Assembly (NCBI GenBank): GCA_027922465.2
Contig: BQMF02000271.1
Location: forward strand, 1 to 64,000
Direction of reading: 5' to 3'
DNA length: 64,000 nucleotides
Source: Turritopsis dohrnii
Lineage: Eukaryota > Cnidaria > Hydrozoa > Anthoathecata > Oceaniidae
The notes below the pieces were generated by a model that was not told the origin of the DNA, did no database searches, and was given only the letters and a program-made list of their open reading frames with translations. Both the position numbers and the translations under genes were made by a program. Within the stretch, counting starts at the first letter, position 1, and the number at the start of each line of letters is the position of its first letter. Shown here in pieces: positions 1 to 11,403 of the stretch.

Positions 1-1271
1 GTACATGAGTCTGAACTTGTCTTCCTCTTTCGAATCAAAAAAGAGGAAGAAGTTTGTAATTCACGTGCAGTAAACACAAGAAATTTAGTCCAATTGTATC
101 GTTGTTATGAAGTTTATGCTGTAGTTGTTTAGGTGCTTGGTAATGGCTGTGAAACCAAACGAAAGAGAAAAGATTTAACTGTAGAGTAGGAGAACAAATG
201 GCTCAAAACCAACAAATGGTTCCCTACATGAAGGTATGATACCTGCATGAAAGAACAAGTGGAGAAATATAGATCAGAAAAGGTTGGATGAGTATTTAAC
301 AAATCTTTTTAAACAGAGACAAGTTGGCTGTAGAAGCAACCTTGAGAAAGTCCAAAATCGGAATTAGGATGTGATAGGTCCACTGAGTAACCAGTCACAA
401 AGGGGAAGGTGATCCTCCCAATCTTTTGGTAGAAGACGCTCAAAAGTATGATCAAGTACATAGCAAGTAGCAATAGAAAGAAAATGCCTGTTTCTGAAAA
501 TTAGGGCTTACTTATTCGTCGAGAAAAAAATTTACTTCATCTTCCACCACTGGGAAAACATTGTTAGTCATTTACATCATTAGCAGATCTACACATAAGG
601 TGGATCCCGGATTTAAGAAGTTCTGACGTGAACGTGATTTGTTTTTTTTTCTCATTGTTGACAATAGACGCATTAGAAATGCAGACATTTTTCTCTCATA
701 AAGAATATGTTAATAAATTACACTGTAGAACTTCCTGTTCTCATCAAAAGAAATTTTGTCTTAAATATTTGTCTATCAAACATTTGTCATGATCAAGCAA
801 AGGCAGTTAAAAAGTTACTTAAACGATAGCATCAAATTTATATCTTGAATTTAGTGAATGAACACACATAAATACAAAAACATAACATAAAAGATGAATA
901 CGAACTTTTACAAGAAAAGAAACTATAGATCTAGAAGACCAAGAAAAGGAATGGGCGATATGATAACCATTCTTTCAACGAAAGAGAGAGAGAATAGGCC
1001 TTCACCTAAGGGGGAATAGGCCTCACACCTAAAGTATGGGGATCACTGCGCAAAGTGTTACAAAAATGCTACAAAATTGCCTAATCGAAAAGTCAAAAGT
1101 TGTTAAAACCGGATTTTTCAAAAGTGAGTAAATGAGTAAGAGCATATCATCTTCTATACAGGACCAAGTAAAAAACAACAACAAAAAAAACAACAAAAAA
1201 ACCCCAAAAACAAACATGTTCATTTCCGCACTCAACCGACATGTGTTAATTATGCGCGTACGGACTTGCAG
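1..1271. other. no gene recognised
   Basis: AT-rich DNA with no convincing coding segment on either strand. Around 1170-1215 there is an A-rich low-complexity tract of the AAC/AAAC type. The short open frames here have no recognisable motif and overlap each other on both strands. Confidence 0.4.
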
Positions 1272-1493
1272 ATATGTCAACCTGTATATTCGACTGAAGT
1301 CTTCCATCGATTTTCGCGCTGTAACGAGAATAACAAAAGTGAAACATCTTTGGTAAACGATACAATAGACCAGAAACTTGGTGGAAAACACAAACAATTC
1401 TATTCTCAGATGTTTTGTAAGATTTCCGGAATTCTTGCGGTGGCAAGTAATATTATTGCTATAATTGTGACATTGTGTGCTTTATTGTTTTGA
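1272..1493 (+). CDS. possible 3'-terminal exon, membrane-protein C-terminus
   Basis: An open frame of 73 codons follows an AG at 1270-1271 and ends in TGA. Its first two thirds are polar; the last ~25 residues are strongly hydrophobic (ISGILAVASNIIAIIV, then TLCALLF) and run to the stop, as in a tail-anchored or short multipass membrane protein. The polypyrimidine tract before the AG is poor, so the exon border is weak. No upstream exon was found. I do not recognise the family; it could be a chance open frame. Confidence 0.22.
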   Translation: MCQPVYSTEVFHRFSRCNENNKSETSLVNDTIDQKLGGKHKQFYSQMFCKISGILAVASNIIAIIVTLCALLF

Positions 1494-1983
1494 GGTTTGG
1501 GTGACATCGTATTACAGTTTTCAAAACTTCATGGTAACAGAAAATTTTAATAATGACCAATGAATGATATCGTGTGATGGTAATTGAAAAGATCCATTAT
1601 CCTTTGTCTTGTTCGAGGTAATTACCGAACAACTGTTTGAAATGCTCTATAGTGTCTTAGAACCAAAACTTGTATGCTCGTTCTTTGTTGCCTTTAAAAT
1701 AATATGTTTTCCTAATCAACAGTTCTCCTATTTCTTAACTAAGACAACTGCTGTTACCTGTAAAATTCAAAACGGGTTTTTGTTGGGCTGTTTCAACATT
1801 GTCGGATCATCATCGTCATCTAAACAATTCAATTTTAAATTTATTGACAGGACTATTGCCAAAACTAAATATTGCCTTGTTAACTTCCATTTGTAATGGT
1901 AATCACAATTAAATAGCTATGCTACTTCCATATTTGAAAACACTCTTCTCATTAACCAAAACATAAAAAAACATAAAAAATAC
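1494..1983. other. no gene recognised
   Basis: Non-coding AT-rich sequence. An open frame around 1609-1896 has no motif and biased, intron-like composition. Confidence 0.4.
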
Positions 1984-2067
1984 CCTCATCAAATTCAGCT
2001 GGAGACTGATAACTCTCATCTTCGTCATCACTGACTTCCTCCATCTCCTTATGAGTATAAGTAATTT
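1984..2067 (-). CDS. exon-like acidic segment
   Basis: On the minus strand an 84-nt segment lies between a good acceptor (TTTGTTTTAG at its upstream border) and a donor (GTATTTTT). Read in the phase that opens with two bases, it gives an acidic peptide containing THKEMEEVSDDEDESYQS and then PAEFDEG. The composition looks like a real exon from a disordered region. It lies downstream of, and on the same strand as, the recombinase-like relic at 4201-4589, so it could be part of that gene or of an unrelated host gene. Not recognised. Confidence 0.3.
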
Positions 2068-2856
2068 CTAAAACAAAGAGAATTTCTAAATTTTAGAATA
2101 TAGCCTTCCATCAACAATTACAATTTATCATTAACTACAAGGTCTTAAAATACTACATGAGAGTATAGTGTTTTAAAACTGCAACGAAACACTGAGCTTC
2201 CTAGTGATAAAAGTGATGACAGAATCTTATCTTCTTATCATGTAAGCAACAGGTTTATTTTGATTTGAAACTGTTAAGAAAAAAAACAACAAAATGACCT
2301 TAAAGATCAGAATCTTTCTCAGTTATTCCCTGGCAAACTCGAAAAAAAAATTATAAGTGTCTATAGTTTATAGTTTCAAAACGTTCTGACCTTATTAAAG
2401 AAGATGAAGAACACTTCTTTTACTTTTCTTACCAACTGTAGCAGTTCAGATAGTACTTCAGAAGGCATAAATGACTAGATGCAATGTTTAGCCCGATTAC
2501 AACTACATGAAGAATATTACTTTTCCTGGAGTAAAACATTATTACATACAAACCTCAAACCCTGCGATCAAGACTAGTAGTTACTTTGGGATGCCGACAG
2601 ACTCGTTCATAGATATCAGATATCAGAAAGTAGCAAATTAGCAAAAGCACTTTTTTCACCTTTATATGCACCCTTGATATTTGATGCCTGTCTTGCCAAT
2701 TTTAGTTATTTAGCCATTATGACCAGTTCATGTGACCAGAAAATCAAACAGAGGGTGGCTAAAAACTCAGATTTTGAATTTGCAACACTTTCATCAATTT
2801 ATGAACATGTCCACTTCAACAGGCAGGATTATAATCAAACTGATATAATCCAAATA
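2068..2856. other. no gene recognised
   Basis: AT-rich intergenic or intronic DNA without a supported feature. Confidence 0.35.
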
Positions 2857-3600
2857 CATACGCTGTTTTGGCCATGCTGATCAGCACTTTAGGCGACGTG
2901 ATAGTATAGCTGAGGATTTCTAAAAACACAAATAACAGTGTCCAAGTTCCTGGGTACATTTATAATTTAAGCACCAAATTCAATTTCATAGCACAACAAG
3001 ATACACTAGCCTTAATAATAAAAGCACTGAACTGAATTATACCACACTCTCACCGAGTATTCAATATATAAAAGTGAAAGTAAAAAGGTGAATAATGTAT
3101 GTGGCCTATATAATGAAACACATACATTGTTTTGTGCCACTATGGCCTGCACTTTGATAATAGCCGAAGATTCCTAAAAACAAAAACAATTGCTTTCAAT
3201 TTCAAGAGCATACCACTAGATATAACAGTTGAAGCACCAAATTCAATTTCAAAGTGTAATAAGCAACCTCACTCTTGATGATACAACCACTGAATACAAT
3301 TGTACCACTCTCACTGAGTATTCAATTAAAAATGAAACTAAACCATATTAGAAAAAAGGTGAATAATGTATGTGGCCTATATTCCAAAGCAATATAATTA
3401 AATAAATACATTGCTTTTGGCCACGCTGGTTTGCACTTTAGGTGATGTGATAGTAGCATAAAATTCCTAAACAACAGATTACAATTTCCAAGACATTGGA
3501 TCAAGTAACAGTTTAAAAAGCAAATTCAAGTCATAACAATTCATAACATGTTAACAAACTGAAAGTATAACAATATCAGCACTGAATAGAATTAGGTAAG
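2857..3600. repeat. three-copy degenerate tandem repeat, ~265-285 bp units
   Basis: The marker GCACTTT recurs at 2884, 3149 and 3433 (spacing 265 and 284 bp). Each unit repeats the same order of blocks: a GCACTTT...GATAGTA block, a CTAAAAACA-like block, CAAATTCAATTTC, an ACTGAAT...AATT block, CTCTCAC(C/T)GAGTATTCAAT and GGTGAATAATGTATGTGGCC. The third unit is incomplete. On the minus strand each unit carries a short exon-like core between TTTTAG and GTAT (see findings). Confidence 0.75.
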
Positions 3601-4200
3601 CTATCAAATATTTTTTCACGAAATTCAAGGTTTTCAAAGTTTCTTTTTCATTTTCTGGCTATTTTTCAAGTTTTTCTGAGGAATATTTGCTCAGAAAAAG
3701 CGCCCTGGGCGCATTAAATTTTGGGAGTTTTATAGTTGGGGCTTAAAAGTGTTACAAGTTTTTCTAAATTTTGTACAATTAAAAGCAACAAAGGTAACGG
3801 TAATTGTCTGAAATTTTGTCTGAAACCAAAAACAAAATGAACACTTTTCTATTCTCTAGCAATTTCATTCTAAATTATATGAAAATAATAGTGCTAGTAA
3901 GGTAAAACAGCCAGTTTTTACAAAACTAAAGGACAAATATTGTAAAAAATTTTGACCTGTCTTTGAAATAAATTTCAAGACAACAATTGTTGGGCATTGT
4001 ATATTGACATTCTCAATAGGACAGGTTTTGAATGGAAAGAAGCATAATATTATTCACAACATAAAATAGGCATTTTTTAATTCCCGATATAAGACAGCAA
4101 AATGTTCAAATAAACAACCAGAAAGGCACCTTTCCAATAATATGCATTTCCAAAAGCTTAGCTCTATTATGCAATTACAGATGTCATAGAACATCATTAT
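3601..4200. other. no gene recognised
   Basis: Non-coding. A perfect 13-bp palindrome (GCGCCCTGGGCGC) sits at 3700-3712 in otherwise AT-rich sequence. No other structure seen. Confidence 0.35.
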
Positions 4201-4589
4201 TTAAAAATCTGTTTTACCTGAATTTGTTTTAGTCGTTGGCTAGTATCTTTTAAATGAAGTGATGCAGCACCAACCTGATAAATGTTCTCATTCATAATCT
4301 GAGAAATGTTTAAAAATCAGTTGCCTTTTCTTTTCTGGAAGTTCAAATCTAGCCAACGCGGTGTCGTTTTTGAGTTCCATTAACTTAACCAGTAAGAGAA
4401 ACTCGGTGTATATCTCATTGATACAATGCCAGCCTATCACGTGACAAAGGCTGTTTTTGTTGCTAGCAAAATGAAGTTATTGTTAGGATTGACGCCAACA
4501 AGACATTTCATAGCTATAATACAATCACCTGGAAAAGTTACTGGAACTAAATGATCAGCTCCCTTACTGGTTTGGCATGCAATCAACAT
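4201..4589 (-). pseudogene. decayed tyrosine-recombinase-like gene, C-terminal part
   Basis: Three overlapping minus-strand frames join into one family-like protein. They are MLIACQTSK...FILLATKTAFVT (from 4589), INEIYTEFLLLVKLM...RFELPEKKRQLIFKHFS, and NENIYQVGAASLHLKD to the end. The order 'LP-E-x-R-x-x-FKH-(M)-G/D-x3-N-x-N-x-YQ-x-x-A' is the C-terminal box of a large, multi-copy invertebrate family with a tyrosine-recombinase fold; the Y of NIYQ would be the nucleophile. The reading frame changes at about 4440 and again at about 4300, so the gene is dead or misassembled. The assignment rests on remembered family motifs. The segment could be spliced at 4298 and 4218, where AG and GT borders also exist. 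Confidence 0.42.
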
Positions 4590-4846
4590 GGATTTATAGT
4601 CCATTCACTGATAGATGAAAACTTTCTGCCAGACAGAAGTCATTACAATTTTATTAACAATTATCGAAACACTTAACACTTTGGTATAATCGATTAAGTC
4701 TATATTTTTGCAATTGTAAAGCGGGGGTCAATTTTTTAAACATCAAAACATGCCTTTGTTTGAATCACTTATGGTAATTAAATTGCGTAAAGTGTCTCAA
4801 GAGATATTTTAAAATAAAAGAAAATGCATTCTCCGGTGTAAAACAG

Positions 4847-6297
4847 CTATGGGGCATTTGGAGAACTATCCGATAAATGAATTATGAAGGGATCAATATC
4901 CTTATCTAAAATACCGTCAAGTTTTCTAAAGTTTTCCTCCTCCTTTATCGTAGGTTTATTGTAGTTTGCGCAATGTTCAGGTCTAATTTTCTCTCTAAAA
5001 ACTTCTCTCAGAAGATTGACGATTTTCGCTGGTTCTTTTGCAAAAACATTCAGATGTCTAGCGTGGGTTTTCATCTGGTTCCAAAGCATTTCGATTGGGT
5101 TTAAAACGCAATGATAAGGAGGTAGACGCAATACATCGAACCCAAATTCCTTAGCAATGAAACCAACTTTGTATTGACTCGGTATTTTCTTTTCTTTCAT
5201 CTTTTGGAGTAGCACAGGTTTCGTTGGAACAGGTGAAAGAATAGGGATATCATGTTTTTTCATCCAAGCAATCATTTCACCTTTTTTCATTTTCATGGTT
5301 GGATTTTTTTCAGCCAATCTGTTGTGATATTTCGCATTATCCATCACAATCACGACCTTTTCATTTTTTCGCAAATTTGGTATACGTTTAGTTCGAAACC
5401 ACTTCTCAAACACTTCCCCGTTCATGTCGTCATGACAGTCCGCATATGATTCCGATAACTTCTTCCCGCATAACAATAAAGCATTCTCCACTAAACCATA
5501 TTCACTCATAGCATGGCAAACAACAATTCTCTTCCCTTTACTAACAGGGGCATCCAACTGGGACTCTTTTGTTCCATCCGTCCATGTTCTTTTAGCGATT
5601 TCATGGGAGTCAAACCAAGTTTCGTCCAAGTAGATGATCAAGTTATCACGATATTCTTGTATTTTGCGAAGGTATTCATAGCGCCAAATACGGATTCTGT
5701 GTGTTTCCATTAACACTTGCCTTTTATCACATTTTTTGTATGTAAATCCAATACGCTTCACGAGTTTTTATAGATGTGTTCTACCGTATGGAAAATCAGG
5801 ACCTGAGATTAACAACTTTTTTAACTAAATTAAATAACACAACAGTACATTCAAGGTTATACATTTTCATAAACTTTTTGAAAAACGAAAATCTTTTGGG
5901 AACTCCTCAAAAATATTACCTAATTCTTTGAACAACAAGTCAATGGTTGGCGACATCTTTTTGCGATAAAATCCGTAGATCACATTTCGAATAGTATCTT
6001 TCCAAAATTTGTCCACTTTTTTGACCTCTTTTTTTTTTGTATTGCCAGAATGTCCAAAATGACGAGGTGCGCCTGCTTTAACCACTCGGTAGACTTTAAA
6101 ATAGGAAATTTCAATGCAGCGCTTGTTTCCGTAATGGGGCCTCTAAATTCTTTCTTATCTTTATTTGATGAACACATTCGTGAAGACATAAAGGAATGAA
6201 TATTTAAAATAAGCTGTTGAACTTGAGTCGTTATTTCAATTTTTTCATTTTTGTCTTCCTCTTCTGAAGTTTCCCATGGCCGCCAGATGTTTGCCAT
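4847..6297 (-). pseudogene. IS630/Tc1-type transposase, DD82E (Sailor-like), broken
   Basis: The minus-strand product has a helix-turn-helix region (exon from 6297) and a DDE nuclease (4847-5761). The catalytic blocks are YLDETW (first D), VMDNAKYHN (second D) and PPYHCVLNPIEMLW (E). I count 82 residues between the second D and the E, which is the spacing that defines the Sailor (DD82E) branch of the IS630-Tc1-mariner group. The parts join across a probable intron (donor GTATAACC near 5848, acceptor CTCAG near 5811). Two lesions are visible. A one-base frame change lies in the HTH near 6095, where the reading passes from SAALKFP to VYRVVKAGAPRHFG. A TAA in the second exon sits about four codons before KRIGFTYKK. 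The copy is therefore inactive. Terminal inverted repeats were not found. Confidence 0.85.
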
Positions 6298-6963
6298 TTT
6301 TGCAATAATATCAAACTTTATAGAATTGCTATTTTTTTATAACAGTAAAAACAAAACTACGGCGTGCAACCCCCTGAAATAATTTCTTGGTCATTAAATA
6401 GTTGTTGCGCGATAATTTCATTGCTACATTAGTTTATGACTGCGTGCGACACATTATCACCAGATTTGAAATTTTGCATCTATGAGTGAATAGACTATAC
6501 TATCAAACATTAATTGCAGCACCTAGTAGTGTTATACTTTCTCTCCTATACATATCAGCAGCATTTTGTAAGTGAGTCAACAAGCTGAATTTCTGATTGT
6601 TTACTATAAATGCCTCGAAAGGCAAGGTATAACCTATAGTCTTATTCTCGCTCTTACATTTTTTTAAAAACATCAGAATTTTTTCTTGCAATGAACTAAA
6701 TATTTCGTAAAAGCCAATCATATGTGGTTGTAGGTAACATCTACTTGTGAATAATTCTACACAAAAAATATCAGCAAATGCTAAATACGACTATTTGATA
6801 CCTATTTTGATCTGTTGCTCCTTTTCTTTTCCCTTTTCTTTTCTTTTTTTTTCTGGAACTTCTCCTAAAAATACAACAAAATGTTTTTATGAAAATAACC
6901 ATTTTCCCAAATTGTCAGAAATTGTCATTAGTTTATAAAGTTTATTATTCCATTTTAACCCAG
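6298..6963. other. no gene recognised
   Basis: An open minus-strand frame at 6503-6721 (72 codons, leucine-rich) has no motif I know and no splice borders. The rest is AT-rich, with a C/T-rich tract near 6820-6860. Confidence 0.3.
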
Positions 6964-7028
6964 CCCAGCGGGCACAAGACGTCTTTGAGACGTCTTATTT
7001 TAATCGTAAAATGGTCGTTTGCTTTCCA

Positions 7029-7397
7029 GATCATTTTGGGATGTCGTAGGGACGTCTGAAACGGGACGTCGCAATTGGGATCCTTTTACGACGTTCTTGG
7101 GACGTCTTTATACGGATTGAATAACGACCTTCAAAACAATTGTAAATTTAAGATCATTTTGCGACGTCGTTGGGACGTCTGAAACGAGACGTCACAATTG
7201 GGATCCTTTTACGACGTTTTTAGGACGTCCTTATACGGATTGAATAACGACCTTCAAAACAATTATAAACTTAAGATCATTTTGGGACGTCGTAGGGACG
7301 TCTGAAACGGGACGTCGCAATTGGGATCCTTTTACGACGTTTTTGGGACGTCTCTGTGCAGATTCAATAACGATCTTCGAAACAATTATAAACTTTC
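7029..7397 (+). repeat. three 123-bp tandem repeats inside the TIR element
   Basis: GATCATTTTG(G/C)GA(T/C)GTCG begins at 7029, 7152 and 7275, exactly 123 bp apart. Each copy continues with GGGACGTCTGAAACG(G/A)GACGTC, AATTGGGATCCTTTTACGACGT and AACGA(C/T)CTTC(A/G)AAACAATT. Divergence between copies is a few percent. Confidence 0.92.
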
Positions 7398-7458
7398 AAA
7401 AGCAATCAGTCTGTGTAGAATGATTTATTGTAAATGTTTTTAAACGTCTTGACAACAA

Positions 7459-7527
7459 GCAGCGGTGGCATAACGGTTACGAGTTCGGCTGGCACACAGG
7501 AGGTTGCAGGTTCGGGTCCACCTGTGG
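7459..7527 (+). other. tRNA-derived (SINE-like) module with A and B boxes
   Basis: TGGCATAACGG (7466-7476) resembles a pol III A box, and GGTTCGGGTCC (7509-7519) resembles a B box (consensus GGTTCGANTCC). The spacing is that of a tRNA gene. The acceptor and T stems do not pair well, so this is a tRNA-derived promoter relic rather than a working tRNA gene. It lies inside the TIR element, between its repeat block and its right end. Confidence 0.55.
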
Positions 7528-7707
7528 CCTATTACAGTTTTTGAAAGAGTAAATTTCATGATCCTGCGACGTCGTTACGATGTCGTTGGGATGTCATCGA
7601 GACGTCTCAATGAAGATATAATTGGGACGTCTTTTGAGATTCCCACTTCGCGACCATTTTGCGACGTCTTAGGGACGTCTTGAAAAGACGTCTTTGTGCC
7701 CGCTGGG

Positions 7708-8160
7708 AGTTTATCCCATAAGCGTGAACTATTGCTTACCATAAAGATTCAGTTAAGCAGTTCAAATTAAGAATAAGTATAATTACTACAAAAAACCTAA
7801 AGAGCACACTTCTATTGCATTTTCTATTGTATCTTTATAGCCAATATACATTTTTTAAACAGAAACCACACAAATAATTTTAGTATTGCCGAGAGACTTT
7901 AAGCGTTTAACTATTTGAAATGTACATATAGGTAATAAGCTGTTTCGCTCACTTGGTACATTTTTCCCAGACCCCTTTTTCCTGTCCTTCTATGTCATGG
8001 AGTTAATGGTAGTCTATACTCACTTTCCTTTCTCTTCCTGCTCCTCTAATGTTTCACTTGAAGCGTATGAAACTTTTTACTTCCTATGAAAACTTTCAAC
8101 ATCCCACAGTATTTGATCTTCTTCCACTTAGATTTATTATACCGGATTTGCATCTTTAAC
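7708..8160. other. no gene recognised
   Basis: AT-rich, non-coding. Confidence 0.4.
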
Positions 8161-9540
8161 TGATTCCTTGTTTACTTACCTTCCCTCTTGATATCTTGAA
8201 ATATTTTCAAGCGGTCCTTTGTACCAAACATTTGCTCATCTTTTGTTTTCTCTTCCTTGTAGTCGGAGATGCCGGGATGCCGAAATAATGTTGATAGCTT
8301 CGCTTATAATCTGATCTTCTTTCATACTTTTTCAACTTCTTTTTCTAAAAAAGATTTAACAACTGAAACAACAAGAGAGAAAAACTCTGGCTCATAATCC
8401 GATTTTCTGTTAACATGATTTACAACCGTTCCTCACAATGTTCACTTGAAATATATGTCGCAATTCTTAGACAACCACAATTATGGTGACATTTTTTCAA
8501 ATAGAAGAATTGGACCTACCTGTTTCTTGTTGTTTTTGTTATATTTTACCGTCATGTCAAGCTAAAACAATAATAACCATAACATTAATGTACAAACAAA
8601 TAAAAATTAATAATAAAAATCTTTATTAGTATACAAAGTCAATCCTATAAGTTCTTACTTTAGTTCTTCATTTCTCTAAATGGTGTTCCTCTAGTGATTG
8701 CAGGATACATAGACTAAAATTAAGCTGCAAATAAATTTATGAATACCTTTCATACAAAATGAAAACGTATTAATAGAATCTGAAATTTAGGTTTTATACT
8801 CACTCTGTTTTATTGATGCTCACGATGACTACATCAACAGCCTTGAATATATCACATCAACAATATAGGACTTTGTAAGAAGGGATTACTAGATATGATG
8901 TGACTTCATCAGTGTCATGCTTTAAACTCAGCTATGGATTCGAAAATGATCTGTTACGGTAGAAGAATTACGGTACTTTCTGCCGTTGGTAAATGAAAGG
9001 ACATGAACATGATGATGTTTCTTAAAATAACTAGAACACAACTAAACAACAACAATTTTTTCTATCTATTTAATCATCATCTCCATTTAAACATCCAGAA
9101 ACTGCACAATGTCTTGCCATAGTTTTCCTTCTGCCAAACTTTGTATAAGTACCAAAATTTCAAGTTAGTATCAGTTAGTTTTTGTTATGTGTATACTTCA
9201 CTGAAATTCTGAGGTCTGAGAGAGGTGCTTTTAGTGTTGACTAGTGTTGAAACCCATAATAAGCAATATAATTGGCCAAAAAACAAAACAAAACAGGGAC
9301 GCGATAATTTATGCCAAAACAGAAATTTAAGAACATTATAGGAATTTCATGACAAGTATAACATAGGCGAAGTTTGTAGTGAAAAATCACAAGAAGTCTC
9401 TTTCCAGGTGTGCCAAAAAGCCTCATTGAAAATAAAGGAGAGCTAGAAGTTTACGCCTACCTTGATTTGCTTCCACGATGCATTCAGAGAGACATCAAAG
9501 ATATCACTTAACAGAAAATATTCATAACACAGTTAAATAG
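8161..9540 (-). pseudogene. scattered exon-like segments of an unrecognised gene
   Basis: Several short minus-strand segments look like exons or their remains. Near 9460-9510, DIFDVSLNASWKQIK ends at a GTAGGC donor. Near 8815-8930, KHDTDEVTSYLVIPSYKVLY, one stop, then FKAVDVVIVSINKTE is followed by GTGAGT. At 8520-8561 a phase-0, 42-nt segment (LDMTVKYNKNNKKQ) lies between TGTTTTAG and GTAGGT. Near 8175-8290, GISDYKEEKTKDEQMFGTK and DRLKIFQDIKRE end at GTAAGT. Stops and frame changes lie between some of them, so this is either a decayed gene or unrelated fragments. No family recognised. Confidence 0.22.
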
Positions 9541-10398
9541 ACAACTGAGCACTTACGATAATTTCTTACAATACTTTCAAGTATACTTACTCTGTGGTGG
9601 CAGGGTTGCAAACAGTTTCAATAAAACCAAACGAAACCAAACAAAAATATTTGAAATACACATTTTCTGTAATTTTATTATTTTATTAATTTTATTATTT
9701 ATGTAAGTTTATCCTCCAAAATTATTTTTGAGAATTTTCCAAAATTTCCAGAATTCAAAGTTGTCCTGTTTTAAATCAGAAACTCAAAAGCTATTTAAAA
9801 TACACAGAGGAAACAAGGACATGTTAATTAAGGAAATTTTGATTCACAGATTGTGTTGACCAAATGTAGGAAGCAGAAAAATTTTAAGAATCGAAAAAAG
9901 GGCAATCAATGTACTAACACTGCCACATTAAAATGGATTACTTGAACTGGAAATTTATTATTATCTCAAATATTACCCAATTTTAGGGGGTTATATGGTC
10001 ACAGATGGGAATGGACTACAATTCCTGTAGAACATCACACTTCCAGAAAATCTTTCTTACTGTACAACAGCCTTGCATAATGCAATTTGAAGATCTATTA
10101 GTTTCAGTTTCATTAGGTGCAAATGGACTTTGAGGAAAAAGGTACTATTATATAGCGACATTATTGGGGAATATAAACGACTTGATATTTGGTTGACATG
10201 ATTCGTATTTATCAGGAAAAAACAGATTACATTTAAAAGGAAGAACTTAAAGTCCTTAGTAAAGTTACAAAATATGAAATATTACTAATTTTTAGAGCCT
10301 CATTCTGTGGCCACTAAGTATTATTGTTTTTCTAGTGGAACACTTGCTGAACTGAAGACAAATTGTTGAATGAAATGATTTTTCACGTGGTTGTCTAG
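9541..10398. other. no gene recognised
   Basis: Non-coding AT-rich sequence; nothing supported. Confidence 0.35.
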
Positions 10399-10722
10399 AT
10401 GTCACAGGCTGAAAGTGCCCTTCCAGCTCAAACTGGGCTTACCTTACTACCCAAAAACTACATTCAGTGTGATAGTGTTCAAGGTGATCTATCAGATTCA
10501 CCTGAAAGAACTGTATGATGAAATATTGTATGAAAATACAGTTCTAAAATACAGTTTGATGGACAGTTGGATTTGCCCAAAACAAAGACGTATTAAAACC
10601 ACTAGTGATGAAAAGGACCCTTGTAGTATTTTCTCAATGGTAATGAAGAAGAAACTATCACTGTTAGAGCTGAGATCCTTACCAATTGTTTTCGATTTTT
10701 TATTGATATTGTTAAGACTTGA
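10399..10722 (+). pseudogene. decayed open frame, unrecognised
   Basis: One frame starts at an ATG (MSQAESALPAQTG...) and reads about 39 codons to TGATGA. The same frame ends with an exon-like block (FLNGNEEETITVRAEILTNC, then FRFFIDIVKT). Several stops lie between. A second frame (10391-10768) is open for 125 codons without any motif. I cannot tell decayed gene from chance. Confidence 0.15.
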
Positions 10723-11403
10723 TAAATATAATTATCACGATTCACTTACATTGTGTTATGTATTTTAATTGGTCTAAAGTGCTAATTATTTTCTGTTTCA
10801 CTGTCACACTGTCACACAATCACATGCTTGAATGAGTTCTGCCAATTAATTTCTTTTTATTATGTTTATAGATCTCTGGTAGCAAGTTCACTACACAATT
10901 GCAAGTTTTGTCTTGCTGGGAGACATGTCTCAGGATGCGGAAGAAATTTGTCTTTTATGGATATTTTGCTTGTGAACTCTTTTAAGAAGGATCCTTTCCA
11001 TACTTATACATAAAAACATCAATATTCTAAGGACTATTCACATCACTTCTCAATTACTTTTACAGGAACTTTTTGTTCATTAATTTCATTGTAAAGCTAC
11101 AAAATTGATGCGATACAAGAATAGAATAAAAGTTTTTAGGAATTCGGAGATTACCTTAAATGCATCACGAACAGGCATGTTGGTAGCAAACTTGGTAGTA
11201 AAGTAAACAATCAACTGAGAACTTGTTTTGTTTGGCTTAAAAATAAAGAAAATAAAAAAAGATGCCTACTGGTTACAGTAATACGCAGAGTAAAGAGCAG
11301 GATGTTTAGCTTTACTGTTCGCCAAAAGATTTTGCAACTTGGGGAGAAATTGAAATTGTTGGATTTCTGTTATAAATCGTCAAGATTCATGTTATAAAAA
11401 AAA
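10723..11403. other. no gene recognised
   Basis: Non-coding; nothing supported. Confidence 0.35.

Larger units (their letters stand above)
6964..7707. mobile_element. 744-bp non-autonomous TIR element rich in GACGTC
   Basis: The element opens with CCCAGCGGGCACAA-GACGTCTTT and closes with the inverse, AAAGACGTCTTTGTGCCCGCTGGG, at 7684-7707. These are near-perfect terminal inverted repeats of about 24 bp. The inside is filled with GACGTC motifs, three 123-bp tandem repeats (7029-7397) and a tRNA-like module (about 7459-7527). It has no open frame of note, so it must be mobilised in trans if at all. I could not define a clean target-site duplication. The superfamily is not assigned. Confidence 0.85.

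Noticed and set aside
1132..1356. 74-codon Lys/Asn-rich frame
   Set aside because: It arises from the A-rich tract and overlaps a better candidate exon in another frame.
7459..7527. A functional tRNA gene
   Set aside because: A and B boxes are present, but the acceptor and T stems do not pair and it lies inside a mobile element.
6964..7707. GACGTC clusters as a CREB-regulated enhancer of a neighbouring gene
   Set aside because: The motifs belong to the internal repeats of a mobile element and no gene lies nearby.
8161..9540. A confident multi-exon host gene here
   Set aside because: The exon-like pieces do not keep compatible phases and are separated by stops, so I list them only as weak traces.
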